From Bacteroidaceae bacterium (GTDB lineage Bacteria > Bacteroidota > Bacteroidia > Bacteroidales > Bacteroidaceae), in NCBI GenBank assembly GCA_017379075.1, contig JAFNXL010000030.1, positions 1-37,346 of the forward strand: a stretch of 37,346 nucleotides of DNA, in the 5' to 3' direction. A program made the translations under genes and the position numbers. The notes under the pieces were generated by a model. That model made no database searches. It saw nothing but the letters and a program-made list of their open reading frames with translations, and was not told the DNA's origin. This document shows positions 16,192 through 25,900 of the stretch, piece after piece. The stretch's first letter is position 1. Every line of letters starts with the position of its first letter.

Positions 16192-18747
16192 TTATTTTAA
16201 AATACTTATCAATGCAACTACTACACTTGCCAAAGAAGCACCTCCCGAGGCAATTGCCATTACCTCGCCTGTGGTCATTCGCTTACCTTGTTTCTTTGTT
16301 GGTATCACAATTTCGCAGCCGGGTTCAATGTCTTTACCCGAACGTCTTCCCAACTGTTCAACCGCACCGTTCATATAGATGGCATAAGCTCCGCGTTTTT
16401 TTGCCATGTTGCCAAAACCACCGGCACGCTTGATATAATAGCTTAACGGTTCTCCTTTCTTGTAATTAATTGAAATGGGATAAACTACTTCACCACTAAT
16501 CTTGACCGTGTTGCTATATTGAGGTATGGTAAGGCGGTCACCTTCGCGCAAAATAAGGTCTTCTGCCCCACCGGGTTCTTCCAGCGCCTTTTCCAGATTT
16601 ACAGCCACAGGATATGTATATCCCAAATCCATTTTCAAGCTTAACAAAGAGTCTGCACGATGTACATCATAGTCCTTTTCATCCTGCATAGCTTCTTCAT
16701 ACATTTGAATCTGCGCTTTGCGAAGCGAACTTTCGTTCTGTATCCTTTCTTCCTCGGTCAGTGTGCGAATCAGACGTGCGCCTTTAGCATAGGCTATAGT
16801 AGAAAGACCACCGGCCGCTTTAATCAAATCACTTAGGCGATAATTTTGACTTGTCATGGCATAATCGCCTTCAAAGTTTACGCAACCTTTGACAGTAACA
16901 TTCTGTTGTTCGCTGTAACCGGGACTTTTACGCACTACAACCACATCATAGGGTTTAAGGAAATAAGTGGAATCTGCCTGTCTCAACCCGTCTTGCAATG
17001 ATATTGTAATGCTCTCAGCCAATACCTCATCGCTTTCTGAAGCTTTTTCGTTACGTATTCTTCGGAATATATCAATTTTTGCCATTGATGCCGCATCCGT
17101 CAAACCGCCCGCCTGAAGAATAAGGTCTTCTACAGAAGTATTTTCTGCAAAATGGTATGTTCCGGGATACATGACTTCACCAGAGATCTTCAACGTCTGT
17201 TCACCGCGCATATCTATCGTACTCGGGACAAACAACAAATCGTTTTTCTTTAATGGGATGTCTGCCTTTGAACCATTCATTATTCCTTCCAGGTCAATGG
17301 ACACCATTTCCAATGTCAAATCCTCGCGGCGGCGGTGCATAACCACTCTGCTGACAAACGCATCTTCACGAAGTCCGTCTGCAGCCTTTAACAGTTCTTT
17401 AACGCTGGAAATCTTGGAGCTGAGTTGGAACTGTCCGGGATGCATAACCGCTCCGCGTACCTCAACCATATTGCTGAATCTTGGGTTGACACTATCTATG
17501 TAGAGTGAGTCGCCGTCTGCCAATTCAAACGCGTTCATCTTAAATTCATCAACAGTATGCAGGCTATATTCCGCACCTTTTTTACGGGTGAGACGCACAT
17601 TTTCAGTATATGCGTTTCCTGTAAAACCTCCGGCATAACCTATTACGGTTCCAACGCTTTCACCAGACTTCATCTCATAGAACATGGGACGTTTGACCTT
17701 TCCACGCACATTTACCAGACACTCATAAGGACCGACTACAATCACGTCGTTATCTGTCAATCTGATATCGCCCGATGTGTTACCGTTAAGCAGATAGTCA
17801 TACACGTCAATTACAGAAACTACTTTTCCTGCACGATAAACCTTAATATTACGTAGTGTTCCTATATTGCTGATACCTTGAGCGGCATACAATGCATTGA
17901 ATGCGGAACTCAAACTGCTCAATGTATATGTTCCGGGGACATTTACCTCACCCATTACCTGAACGGTTATGGTGCGGGTGTCACCAACTGACAGGCTGAA
18001 ATTGCAATCGGCATAGTGTTGGCCCAATTTATTGCTGACAACTTCATTGGCTTTCTGAACACTCAAACCGGACAGGTTGATGGGGCCAACTCCTTGTAAC
18101 ACTATCACACCATCAGGAGAGATAACGGCCTCGAACGTCTCCTGGCTTGCCCCCCATATGTCAATTATAACATTGTCACCAGGACCTAAACGATAGTTGG
18201 CCGGAGTGGGCATATTCTGGTTCGGCTCAAATGTAAGATTAGCGTTATTAAAAATATTACGACCGAAAACCGCACTTTCATCACGGAAATAATTCTGATA
18301 ATAAATCAAGGAGTCAATATCAAGAAAACCAACTTCATTGTTTAGTTCCGCTTCTCTTTCAGAAATGGGTCTCCTCTCTTTTTCCTCTTGCTGGGATCTG
18401 ATCATAAAGCCCTTCCTTTTCTGAGCTTCGTCGGCCGCCTTTTCCTTAGCTGTGCGCATGCGGGAACTTCCAGACTTGACTTCTGTTGACCCAGTCAAAT
18501 CCACTGCCCCCAGCTGACTCTGCTCCGCATCGTACTTTTTCTTAATCCGACGCATTTGGTCAGCAGAAACACCCTTTTGCAACAACTTGGTAACGATTGT
18601 TTGTTGGTCTGTTCCCTTCTCCACTTCCTGTTTCACGAAGCGGACAACTTGCTCATCCGTCATTGATTGTCCAAAGATGAGTAAAGAACTGCAAAAAAAC
18701 AATATAATGAAACTGAATCTATGCCACATAATTTTAACTGGATTCAT
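16192..18747 (-). CDS. multi-SLBB polysaccharide export protein (Wza-like)
   Basis: Preferred start at 18747 (MNPVKIMWHRFSF), giving 851 residues; a longer frame reaches 18825 but runs into the preceding gene, and an ATG at 18729 also keeps the signal peptide. After the signal (IILFFCSSLLIFG) comes a helical segment with MTDEQVVRFVKQEVE, then the export domain beginning YRLGPGDNVIIDIWGA. At least five SLBB-type repeats follow, recognised by starts like VRGKVKRP, VRGAVMHPG, ISGEVMYPG, VKGCVNFEG and ISGEVVYP, each followed by a GG-containing stretch. A last hydrophobic segment (ASGGASLASVVVALISIL) could anchor the C-terminus. Wza is about 380 residues, so this is more than twice as long, a form common in Bacteroidetes. 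It should build the periplasmic/outer-membrane export channel. Confidence 0.88.
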   Translation of the reverse strand: MNPVKIMWHRFSFIILFFCSSLLIFGQSMTDEQVVRFVKQEVEKGTDQQTIVTKLLQKGVSADQMRRIKKKYDAEQSQLGAVDLTGSTEVKSGSSRMRTAKEKAADEAQKRKGFMIRSQQEEKERRPISEREAELNNEVGFLDIDSLIYYQNYFRDESAVFGRNIFNNANLTFEPNQNMPTPANYRLGPGDNVIIDIWGASQETFEAVISPDGVIVLQGVGPINLSGLSVQKANEVVSNKLGQHYADCNFSLSVGDTRTITVQVMGEVNVPGTYTLSSLSSAFNALYAAQGISNIGTLRNIKVYRAGKVVSVIDVYDYLLNGNTSGDIRLTDNDVIVVGPYECLVNVRGKVKRPMFYEMKSGESVGTVIGYAGGFTGNAYTENVRLTRKKGAEYSLHTVDEFKMNAFELADGDSLYIDSVNPRFSNMVEVRGAVMHPGQFQLSSKISSVKELLKAADGLREDAFVSRVVMHRRREDLTLEMVSIDLEGIMNGSKADIPLKKNDLLFVPSTIDMRGEQTLKISGEVMYPGTYHFAENTSVEDLILQAGGLTDAASMAKIDIFRRIRNEKASESDEVLAESITISLQDGLRQADSTYFLKPYDVVVVRKSPGYSEQQNVTVKGCVNFEGDYAMTSQNYRLSDLIKAAGGLSTIAYAKGARLIRTLTEEERIQNESSLRKAQIQMYEEAMQDEKDYDVHRADSLLSLKMDLGYTYPVAVNLEKALEEPGGAEDLILREGDRLTIPQYSNTVKISGEVVYPISINYKKGEPLSYYIKRAGGFGNMAKKRGAYAIYMNGAVEQLGRRSGKDIEPGCEIVIPTKKQGKRMTTGEVMAIASGGASLASVVVALISILK

Positions 18748-18766
18748 GGTTATTACGTAATTATAA

Positions 18767-19402
18767 TCAGAACTTTTTACCATAAATGATAAAACGAACT
18801 GTAGTGAAGACAATTTTGGCATCAAGCCACAAAGAACGGTTTTTCAGATAATCCAAATCCATCTGCAAACGGATAAGCATTTTTTCCATGGTATCCGTAT
18901 AGCCGTTATATATGGTTGCCATAGATGTCAGCCCAGGGCGCATCATGTATATATATTCGTAATCCGGATTAATTTCCATGATACGGTCTATGAAATACTT
19001 GCGTTCTGGCCTGGGGCCGACAAAGGACATGTCTCCCTTAAAGACATTTAACAATTGCGGCAGTTCGTCCAGATGATGTTCTCTAAGGAATTTGCCAACA
19101 GGTGTAAGTCTCTCATCACCTTTACATGCCAGTTGCGGAGTGCCATTCTCTTCGCTATCAGTCCGCATTGTTCTGAATTTCAGAATGTAAAATGGTTCGC
19201 CCTTATAACCGATTCTTTCTTGTTTAAAAACAACCGGACCGTCATTTTGTTTCTTTAGAAGTATGTAAACTAATAGAAAAATTGGGGACAATATGACAAG
19301 CCCAATCAATGAGAGTATAAAATCAATCGTTCGTTTAAGTATTCTTTCCGTACGGCTCATGCCGTCCTGTATGACCATATCTACATAAATTTGTTGTACC
19401 AT
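18767..19402 (-). CDS. undecaprenyl-phosphate sugar-1-phosphate transferase (initiating bacterial sugar transferase)
   Basis: The first gene of the exopolysaccharide operon: a 211-residue enzyme that moves a sugar-1-phosphate from a nucleotide sugar to undecaprenyl phosphate. It consists of the catalytic domain only, with one membrane segment (FILSLIGLVILSPIFLLVYI, about residues 28-47) and without the N-terminal multi-helix part of WbaP. Core blocks are VFKQERIGYKG, LKFRTM, the DELPQLLNV catalytic stretch, GDMSFVGPRPE and RPGLTSMA. ATGs at 19378 and 19360 are alternative starts. The sugar (glucose, galactose or an N-acetylated sugar) cannot be told from sequence. A promoter-like pair lies about 75-105 bases upstream. 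Confidence 0.9.
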   Translation of the reverse strand: MVQQIYVDMVIQDGMSRTERILKRTIDFILSLIGLVILSPIFLLVYILLKKQNDGPVVFKQERIGYKGEPFYILKFRTMRTDSEENGTPQLACKGDERLTPVGKFLREHHLDELPQLLNVFKGDMSFVGPRPERKYFIDRIMEINPDYEYIYMMRPGLTSMATIYNGYTDTMEKMLIRLQMDLDYLKNRSLWLDAKIVFTTVRFIIYGKKF

Positions 19403-19476
19403 AGAAATAACTGGCGATTTGTTTTATCGATTTTAATATCTATATGTAAAAACTAAATCGTCCATGTTTTATTGTG

Positions 19477-19508
19477 CAAAGGAATATACTTTTTTCGTGA
19501 TATACAAA
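19477..19508 (-). promoter_or_regulatory. candidate promoter of the exopolysaccharide operon
   Basis: Read on the minus strand: TTTG (19508-19505), a 20-base spacer, then TTCCTTTG (19484-19477). This differs from the Bacteroidetes TTTG-N19-21-TAnnTTTG consensus at one -7 position. Transcription would start near 19470, leaving a leader of roughly 70 bases before the sugar transferase ATG. Such leaders can carry antitermination signals in capsule operons, but I see no obvious one. Confidence 0.5.
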
Positions 19509-19564
19509 CTTTTCCGTAATATTCTATACTTTACGTATCAGAGTAAAAAATTATACTTTATATA

Positions 19565-19596
19565 CTTGCATATTTCGTATAATTCCTCTATCTTTG
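19565..19596 (+). promoter_or_regulatory. candidate promoter of ssrA
   Basis: CTTG (19565-19568), a 20-base spacer and TATCTTTG (19589-19596), which fits TAnnTTTG exactly and the -33 box with one mismatch. Transcription start would be near 19602, about 30 bases before the mature tmRNA 5' end, which RNase P would then create. Confidence 0.6.
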
Positions 19597-19632
19597 CGCC
19601 AAATTACATGACAAATTTCATCTGTATTTAAT

Positions 19633-20031
19633 GGGGCTGACATGGATTTGACAGCAGGATGATAGTTTGTGTAAGCACGCAGTGAGTCGGTGATTGCTCA
19701 CTATAATCCATAGTTACCAAAGATTTAATTGGCGAAAATACTTACGCTCTCGCTGCTTAATCGAAGTACAGTAGATGTAGCTTTATCAAGGCACAAGGTG
19801 CTTTGACGAGATGTCACTCAAAGGCTCTTGCTCCGAAGCATTTGATCCAGTGGCACAGGAATATCGGGGATAGTTGGCAATGTCCCTGCATTGTGCAATG
19901 AAATCTTAAGGGATAAGATGCAGGTTGGTGGCCCAGGTCTTGCCTGCATTCGAAAATCAAGGCTGGGATAAGCGTGTAGAAAGCACAGGGTGTCCCTGTT
20001 TGGACGAGGGTTCAATCCCCTCCAGCTCCAC
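19633..20031 (+). ncRNA. ssrA: tmRNA (transfer-messenger RNA)
   Basis: The gene rescues stalled ribosomes and tags incomplete proteins. The 5' end GGGGCTGACATGGATTTGAC and the 3' end with T-loop GGTTCAATCC and acceptor strand CAGCTCC are the canonical tRNA-like domain; GGGGCTG pairs with CAGCTCC using one G-U pair. The discriminator A is at 20031 and CCA is not encoded, so it must be added. The tag frame starts at GGC 19731 and ends with TAA 19758-19760, giving GENTYALAA, very close to tags of other Bacteroidales. Pseudoknot segments lie between tag and 3' end. A run of T follows directly. The 399-base length is normal. Confidence 0.97.
19731..19760 (+). other. tmRNA proteolysis tag reading frame
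   Basis: Codons GGC GAA AAT ACT TAC GCT CTC GCT GCT TAA encode GENTYALAA. The trailing ALAA is the degradation signal recognised by ClpXP-type proteases. The resume codon at GGC is inferred by similarity to other tmRNAs. Confidence 0.93.
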
Positions 20032-20058
20032 TTTTTTTATTATAGATTTCTATACTTT

Positions 20059-21240
20059 ATGAAAGAACTTACACTCAAGTATGGATGTAATCCAAACCAG
20101 ACCCCTTCACGAATTTACATGGAAGAGGGCGAATTACCTTTAAATGTTCTTAATGGCCGTCCCGGGTACATCAATTTCCTGGATGCACTTAACAGCTGGC
20201 AGTTGGTGCGTGAATTGAAGCATGCCACTGATATGCCTGCTGCAGCCAGTTTCAAGCATGTGAGCCCCGCAGGTGCTGCGATAGGTCTTCCACTTGACGA
20301 GACACTCGCCAAGATATATTTTACAGATGACGTAAAACTGCCCCTGTCTCCCATCGCTTGTGCGTATGCAAGAGCAAGAGGAGCAGACCGTATGAGCAGC
20401 TACGGTGATTTTATTGCATTAAGCGATATCTGCGATGAGGTTACCGCCACACTCATCAAGAGAGAAGTGAGCGATGGAGTCATTGCCCCAGGATATACTG
20501 AAGAAGCGTTGAAGATCCTTCGCGAAAAACGTAATGGCACTTACAATGTAATTCAGATAGACCCTGAATATACCCCTGCACCCATTGAGCGCAAACAAGT
20601 TTATGGCATTACCTTCGAGCAGGGACGCAACGAAATCCGTTTGGATGACCCCAAATTGTTCGAGAACATACCTACAAAGTGCAAAAACTTCCCCGAAGAC
20701 GCAAAGCGCGACCTCATCATTGCACTTATTACCCTTAAATACACCCAAAGCAATAGCGTATGTTATGTAAAGGACGGACAAGCCATTGGTATTGGTGCAG
20801 GCCAGCAGAGCCGAATCCATTGTACCCGATTGGCGGGTAATAAGGCAGACATCTGGTGGTTGAGACAAAACCCCAAAGTGATGAACCTTCCCTTTATTCC
20901 TGGAATCCGCAGAGCTGACCGCGACAACACCATTGATATTTATATCAGTGATGACTATATGGATGTGCTCGCAGACGGTGAATGGCAGAAATTCTTTACC
21001 GAACAGCCTGAACCGCTCACCCGTGAGGAGAAGAAGGCGTGGATTGCCCAGAACAAGGGTGTTTGCTTAGGTAGCGATGCATTCTTCCCATTCGGTGACA
21101 ACGTAGAGCGTGCCCATAAGAGTGGAGTAGAATATATTGCCCAGGCTGGCGGAAGTGTGCGTGATGACCATGTCATCGACACATGCGACAAGTATGGCAT
21201 TGCAATGGCCTTTACCGGTGTAAGACTATTCCATCATTGA
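20059..21240 (+). CDS. purH: phosphoribosylaminoimidazolecarboxamide formyltransferase, stand-alone AICARFT domain
   Basis: A 393-residue cytosolic enzyme that formylates AICAR with 10-formyl-tetrahydrofolate in purine synthesis. The ATG at 20059 is chosen because an upstream frame from 19990 would start inside the tmRNA. Family marks are KYGCNPNQTPSR at the N-terminus, the catalytic block SFKHVSPAGAA with Lys66 and His67, GQQSRIHCTRLAG, GSDAFFPFGDN and the typical end FTGVRLFHH. Full PurH (about 500-530 residues) also has an N-terminal IMP cyclohydrolase domain; that is absent, so the last step would need another enzyme or a second PurH. The gene starts 27 bases after tmRNA, with no promoter-like sequence in between, so read-through from the ssrA promoter is possible. 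Confidence 0.93.
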   Translation: MKELTLKYGCNPNQTPSRIYMEEGELPLNVLNGRPGYINFLDALNSWQLVRELKHATDMPAAASFKHVSPAGAAIGLPLDETLAKIYFTDDVKLPLSPIACAYARARGADRMSSYGDFIALSDICDEVTATLIKREVSDGVIAPGYTEEALKILREKRNGTYNVIQIDPEYTPAPIERKQVYGITFEQGRNEIRLDDPKLFENIPTKCKNFPEDAKRDLIIALITLKYTQSNSVCYVKDGQAIGIGAGQQSRIHCTRLAGNKADIWWLRQNPKVMNLPFIPGIRRADRDNTIDIYISDDYMDVLADGEWQKFFTEQPEPLTREEKKAWIAQNKGVCLGSDAFFPFGDNVERAHKSGVEYIAQAGGSVRDDHVIDTCDKYGIAMAFTGVRLFHH

Positions 21241-21250
21241 TTTTATATCT

Positions 21251-21454
21251 ATGATACCAGGAGGAGACGATATCAGCCAGGTAATTCTTAACGGCATCAC
21301 CTTCCGTGGTGGGCCTAAAAAAGACAAGCCTGCCACTGATACAAAGGTAAAAACCAAGGCAAAGAAAAAAAAGTATATCACTGGCTCGCATGGTTCTGGT
21401 TCAGCTAAAATGAAGGCAGAGATCAGACGCAAGCGTGCGAACCGGCATAAGTGA
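21251..21454 (+). CDS. small very basic hypothetical protein
   Basis: A 67-residue frame 10 bases after purH on the same strand. The N-terminal third is neutral (MIPGGDDISQVILNG), while the rest is rich in Lys and Arg, including KTKAKKKK and EIRRKRANRHK, with no membrane segment or cysteines. Such a charge pattern fits a nucleic-acid or ribosome binder but I do not recognise the family. Close spacing to purH and lack of overlap with another gene make it likely to be real and co-transcribed. Could also be a chance frame. Confidence 0.55.
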   Translation: MIPGGDDISQVILNGITFRGGPKKDKPATDTKVKTKAKKKKYITGSHGSGSAKMKAEIRRKRANRHK

Positions 21455-21528
21455 TAAATGCCATAGACATCAATGTCATTAATAAACTGACAGGATTTGC
21501 CTGAAAATCTTTGTTAGGACCAACAAAA

Positions 21529-21590
21529 AACGCAACGCGTTGCGATGGCTTACGGAATGCTTTCCGTTCACTATCGCAACGCGTTGTGTT
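21529..21590 (-). terminator. 62-base nested palindrome, terminator between convergent genes
   Basis: Bases 21529-21548 pair with 21571-21590 (18 Watson-Crick pairs and two G-T wobbles), then a three-base internal loop, then ACGGAA (21552-21557) pairs with TTCCGT (21562-21567) around TGCT. On the minus strand the hairpin is followed by TTTTTT, so it is a good terminator for the efflux operon, whose last stop is at 21612. Each outer arm also contains the self-complementary CAACGCGTTG. Confidence 0.75.
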
Positions 21591-21611
21591 TATGATTTCA
21601 ATGCACTGCGT

Positions 21612-22967
21612 TTACTGAGCTGGTTGCATGTAGGTCATTATGCCACCACTAATCTGATTTAATGAAATCTCGCACAATTTCGTGTTGTACTCTGCAACCA
21701 AGATGCGTTCCTCAGCATCCAGAAGGCTTTGCTGTGCTTCTCTCATCTCTATACCAGACAAATCGCCCAACAGATAACGTTCGCTGGCAATGTAATGGTT
21801 CTCTTGTGCGGTTATGAGATTCTCACGTTCCAAAGCCAACAATCTCAGGTTATTCTTATAAGCCTGCCACAAGTCGGCAAGGTCGGCACGCAATGTCTGC
21901 TCAATCTCCTTCTGTGCCAGTTCTGCATTGTCCATATCAAGGCGGGCGTTCTTACGTTCCATACTGCGCTTACCATCGAATAGTTTATATCCTACACTTA
22001 CACCCACATCTGGTCCCCAACTGTTTCTGTTCTTGTTCGCGCCAGATCCGTATTCATTATGTGAATAATTATATCCAGCAGCTAATTTAATATAAGGGTA
22101 GTCTCGTGCTGCCACTTTCTTGAAATCAAGTTCTGCCAAAGTACGGTTCTGAGCAGCTTTAATCAGCGTGGCGTTTGCACGAAGCGTAGCATCTAAAAGG
22201 GCATTGTAATCCAATGCATCGTTGACCACAATGGCTGTGTCAGGCAAAACGATTCTTTCCTCAATGTCCTTCACGGCCATCAATTCATACAGTCGGATAC
22301 GTGATGTGGCAAGAAGTTCAAGTTGCTTAAGGCTTTGCGCGCTATCTGCATTGAAGTCCACACGCGCCTGTTGAAGATCCAATCGGGAGGCACTACCCAG
22401 TGTATAACGTTCAAACACAATGCGTAAGCGTTCCTTGGATAAAGCAACGGCATTATGCAGGTTCCGCATACGGATGCGCTGCTGGATGAAGTTGTAGTAT
22501 TCTGCCGTCAGATCTGCCACATAATCCTCAATGGCGATGCGGGTTTGTGTCTCGCCTTGCAAACGGAGTTGCTGCAGCCTTTTATAATCAGTTTGAATCT
22601 TAAAACCGTCAAAAACAGTCCATTCCGCATTTACTCCTGCAGTAAAACCATGGTTGAAGACATTGCGTTCGGATGAAGTAGCACCACCAGTACGGTTTTT
22701 TGAGTTATTGCTATTCAGCGCTCCATCATAACCTGCATTCAAATTTACTTGCGGCAAATATCCTGCATTTGCTTTTGTTGCCTGATTCGCCGCTATTTGT
22801 TCCTCGTTGCGTACAATTTGCAGTCCATAATTATTTTTCAGTCCGGTTTGTATGAACTGAGGCAGTGAATAGGCTTTAGCGCTTCCAGTGTCTTGTGCTT
22901 GAGCTGTACTGATTGCCATAAAGTGACAAAGCGCCCATAAGGCCTGACTTATAATGAATCTTTTCAT
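21612..22967 (-). CDS. TolC-family outer membrane efflux protein
   Basis: A 451-residue outer-membrane channel subunit with a signal peptide (about residues 1-24, ending AQAQ). Two tandem OEP-type halves can be followed: the first from LPQFIQTGLKNNYGLQIVRNEE, the second starting near DYNALLDATLRANATLIKAAQN, each with long heptad-rich helices and short strand segments. ASRLDLQQARVDF and LGDLSGIEMREAQQSLLDAEERI are typical of the helical barrel ends. The ATG overlaps the RND pump stop as ATGA. Together with the adaptor and pump upstream it completes a tripartite efflux system. Confidence 0.92.
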   Translation of the reverse strand: MKRFIISQALWALCHFMAISTAQAQDTGSAKAYSLPQFIQTGLKNNYGLQIVRNEEQIAANQATKANAGYLPQVNLNAGYDGALNSNNSKNRTGGATSSERNVFNHGFTAGVNAEWTVFDGFKIQTDYKRLQQLRLQGETQTRIAIEDYVADLTAEYYNFIQQRIRMRNLHNAVALSKERLRIVFERYTLGSASRLDLQQARVDFNADSAQSLKQLELLATSRIRLYELMAVKDIEERIVLPDTAIVVNDALDYNALLDATLRANATLIKAAQNRTLAELDFKKVAARDYPYIKLAAGYNYSHNEYGSGANKNRNSWGPDVGVSVGYKLFDGKRSMERKNARLDMDNAELAQKEIEQTLRADLADLWQAYKNNLRLLALERENLITAQENHYIASERYLLGDLSGIEMREAQQSLLDAEERILVAEYNTKLCEISLNQISGGIMTYMQPAQ

Positions 22968-25900
22968 TGTTTCTTAGACAAATTAGTTGACACGTATGTG
23001 TAAATCGCCGGCACCACAAACATGGTGAGCAACGTTGAGATAATCATTCCGCCTACAACAGCCGTTCCCATGGCCACACGGCCATTACAACCTTCACCCG
23101 TAGCAAACATCAAAGGCAATAAGCCTAATACTGTAGAAAGACTGGTCATAAGAATCGGGCGCAGACGTTGGATAGAGGCCTCTTTAATGGCAGTCATCTT
23201 GTCTTCTCCCGACTTCTGACGTTGATTGGCAAACTCTACAATCAAAATACCATTTTTAGCCACAAGGCCGATAAGCATGATAATACCAATCTGGCTGAAG
23301 ATGTTCATAGTCTGCTCTCCCACAATCATGAAGATCAATGCACCGCAGATAGCCAAAGGTACGGTAAGCATAATGGTAAACGGATCCTTAAAGCTCTCGA
23401 ACTGAGCTGCCAGAATCAGATATATAAGAAGCAATGCCAATGCAAAGGCGAAGATCAAACTGGAACTACTTTCACGGAATTCCTTTGAATCACCAGCAAG
23501 AGCCGTGCGGAATGTATCGTCAAGCACATCTTTGGCAATCGCATCCATGGCATCCAAACCCTGGCCGATTGTCTTTCCTTCCGCCAATCCAGCAGAAATT
23601 GTCGCAGAGACAAATCGGTTATAACGGTAGAGTTTCGGCGGAGCGATGCTTTCAATCAAGTCCACTAGATTCTCCATCTGAATCATACTGCCGTCAGCAG
23701 AACGCATATAAATGGCTTTCAGATTGGTTGGGTCGTTACGCTGCTGTCGGTTGATTTCACCCACAATCTCGTATTGCTTTCCGTTCATATAAAGATAACC
23801 CATACGCTGTCCGCTCAAACCATATTGCAGTGTCTGTGCAATATCACGGGTACTGACCCCCATCATGTTTGCCTTCTCGCGGTTTACGCTAAGCCTTACT
23901 TCAGGCTTGGAGAATTTCAGGTCCACGTCCGCCATTTGGAATGTCGGGTCATCATAGACACGGCTCATAAATTCAGGCAGCACCTTTTGCAACTTCTCTA
24001 TATTCGTGGCTTGAAGCACATATTGTACAGGCATGGATCCACGACGGCCGCCAAAAGTACTTTGCTGTTGCACAAACGCACGGGCATCGGTTTTCTCACG
24101 CACAGCCTTTGACAACTTTTCCGCCATATCCATCTGAGAATAGTCACGGTCTTTCAAATCCTTGAGGGTAATCTGTACGTTACCACCTCCTTCAAACACA
24201 CGCGCGGTGATGAATTCAGCATCAGGCATGAGCGAATCCGCAAGACGGTTGATGTCTTCCGTGTAGTCGCGCATATATTCATAGGTTACGCCCTCTGGAC
24301 CCATAGTGCGGATGGTAATCTTGGAACGGTCTTCCAATGGTGCCATCTCGGCAGGAATCTCGGACCACATTTGAACAGTGGCAGCAAGTGCAACCACCAT
24401 GATAAGAATCGCTATGATACGATGTTTTAAAAAGAAGGACAAACCACGGGCATATATCTGGTTCATGCCTTCAAAGAATGGTTCTGTTTTCCTGTAGAAC
24501 CAGTTCTTTTCTTCTCTTCTTACCAACAATTTGGTTGCCAGCATCGGCGTAAATGTCAATGCGGCAAAAGAAGAAATTACTACTGAGCCCGCCACAACAA
24601 AACTGAACTCGCGGAAAAGACGACCGGTTGTTCCTTCCATGAATACGATGGGAAGGAATACAGCCAAAAGCGTGATAGTTGTGGATATAACGGCAAAGAA
24701 GATTTCTTTCGCACCTTCGATTCCCGCCTCAAAAGGCCTCATTCCGCGTTCTATTCGGATATAGATGTTCTCTGTCATCACAATGGCGTCGTCCACCACA
24801 AGACCAACCGACAACACTACGGCCAACATTGAAAGCACGTTGATGGAGAAATCACAAAGGTACATCACGAAGAAAGCGCCGATAAGCGAAACCGGTATCA
24901 CCACACAGGGAATCAAGGTTACGCGCCAGTCACGCAAGAAAAGGAAGATAATGATGATTACCAATACAAACGCCTCGTATACAGTACTTTCCACTTCTGC
25001 AATAGAGGCACGGATAAACTTTGTATTGTCAAATCCATAGTCATAATGCACGTCTTCGGGCAAGTCCTTTTCCATCATCTTCATACGCTCATGTACAGCA
25101 TCAGCAATGTCAATGTGGTTAGCACCGGGTTGTGGAATAACAACCACACCCACCATGGGCACACCGTTCATCTTCATATAACTCTTGATATCACGCGGAG
25201 AAAGTTCTGCACGTCCGATATCGCTGAAACGCACAATTCTTCCGTCTTGTTCCTTGATAACCAAGTTGTTGAATTCTTCTGTCGTATGCATCTGACCCAT
25301 GGTACGGATGGTAAGTTCTGTGGTATTTCCCTCAATAGAGCCAGAAGGCAATTCCACGTTTTCACGGTCCAGCGCACTTTTAACGTCCATGGGTGTCACG
25401 CTGTATCCGGACATCTTTACAGGATCCAGCCACAAACGCATACAATAACGCTTTTCACCCCAGATGGAAACGCTTGACACATCCTGAATGGTCTGTAGTT
25501 GCTCCTTTACAGTAAGGTCAGCAATCTCACTCAGTTCCAGCAGAGAACGTTTGTCGCTCTGCAATGCAACCATCAGAATGGGCTGTGCATCGGCGTCGGC
25601 CTTAGACACAGTTGGCGGGTCACAGTCTCTTGGCAACCATCTTTGCGCACGGGACACCTTGTCACGCACGTCATTGGCAGCAGTCTCCAAGTCTACTGAC
25701 AATTCAAATTCCACGGTAATACGGCTGTTGCCCTGCTGACTCACACTGGTCAACGAACGGATGCCAGGGATACCGTTAATATTCTGTTCCAAAGGCTCTG
25801 TAATCTGGTTCTCAATTACATCCGCATTGGCACCGGGATAAGAACATGATACAGAAATGATGGGATTATCCACAGAGGGATATTCTCGCACGCCCAGGGT

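Noticed and set aside
19990-20058. N-terminal extension of purH into the tmRNA
   Set aside because: It would translate the tRNA-like 3' domain of tmRNA; the ATG at 20059 gives the standard family start.
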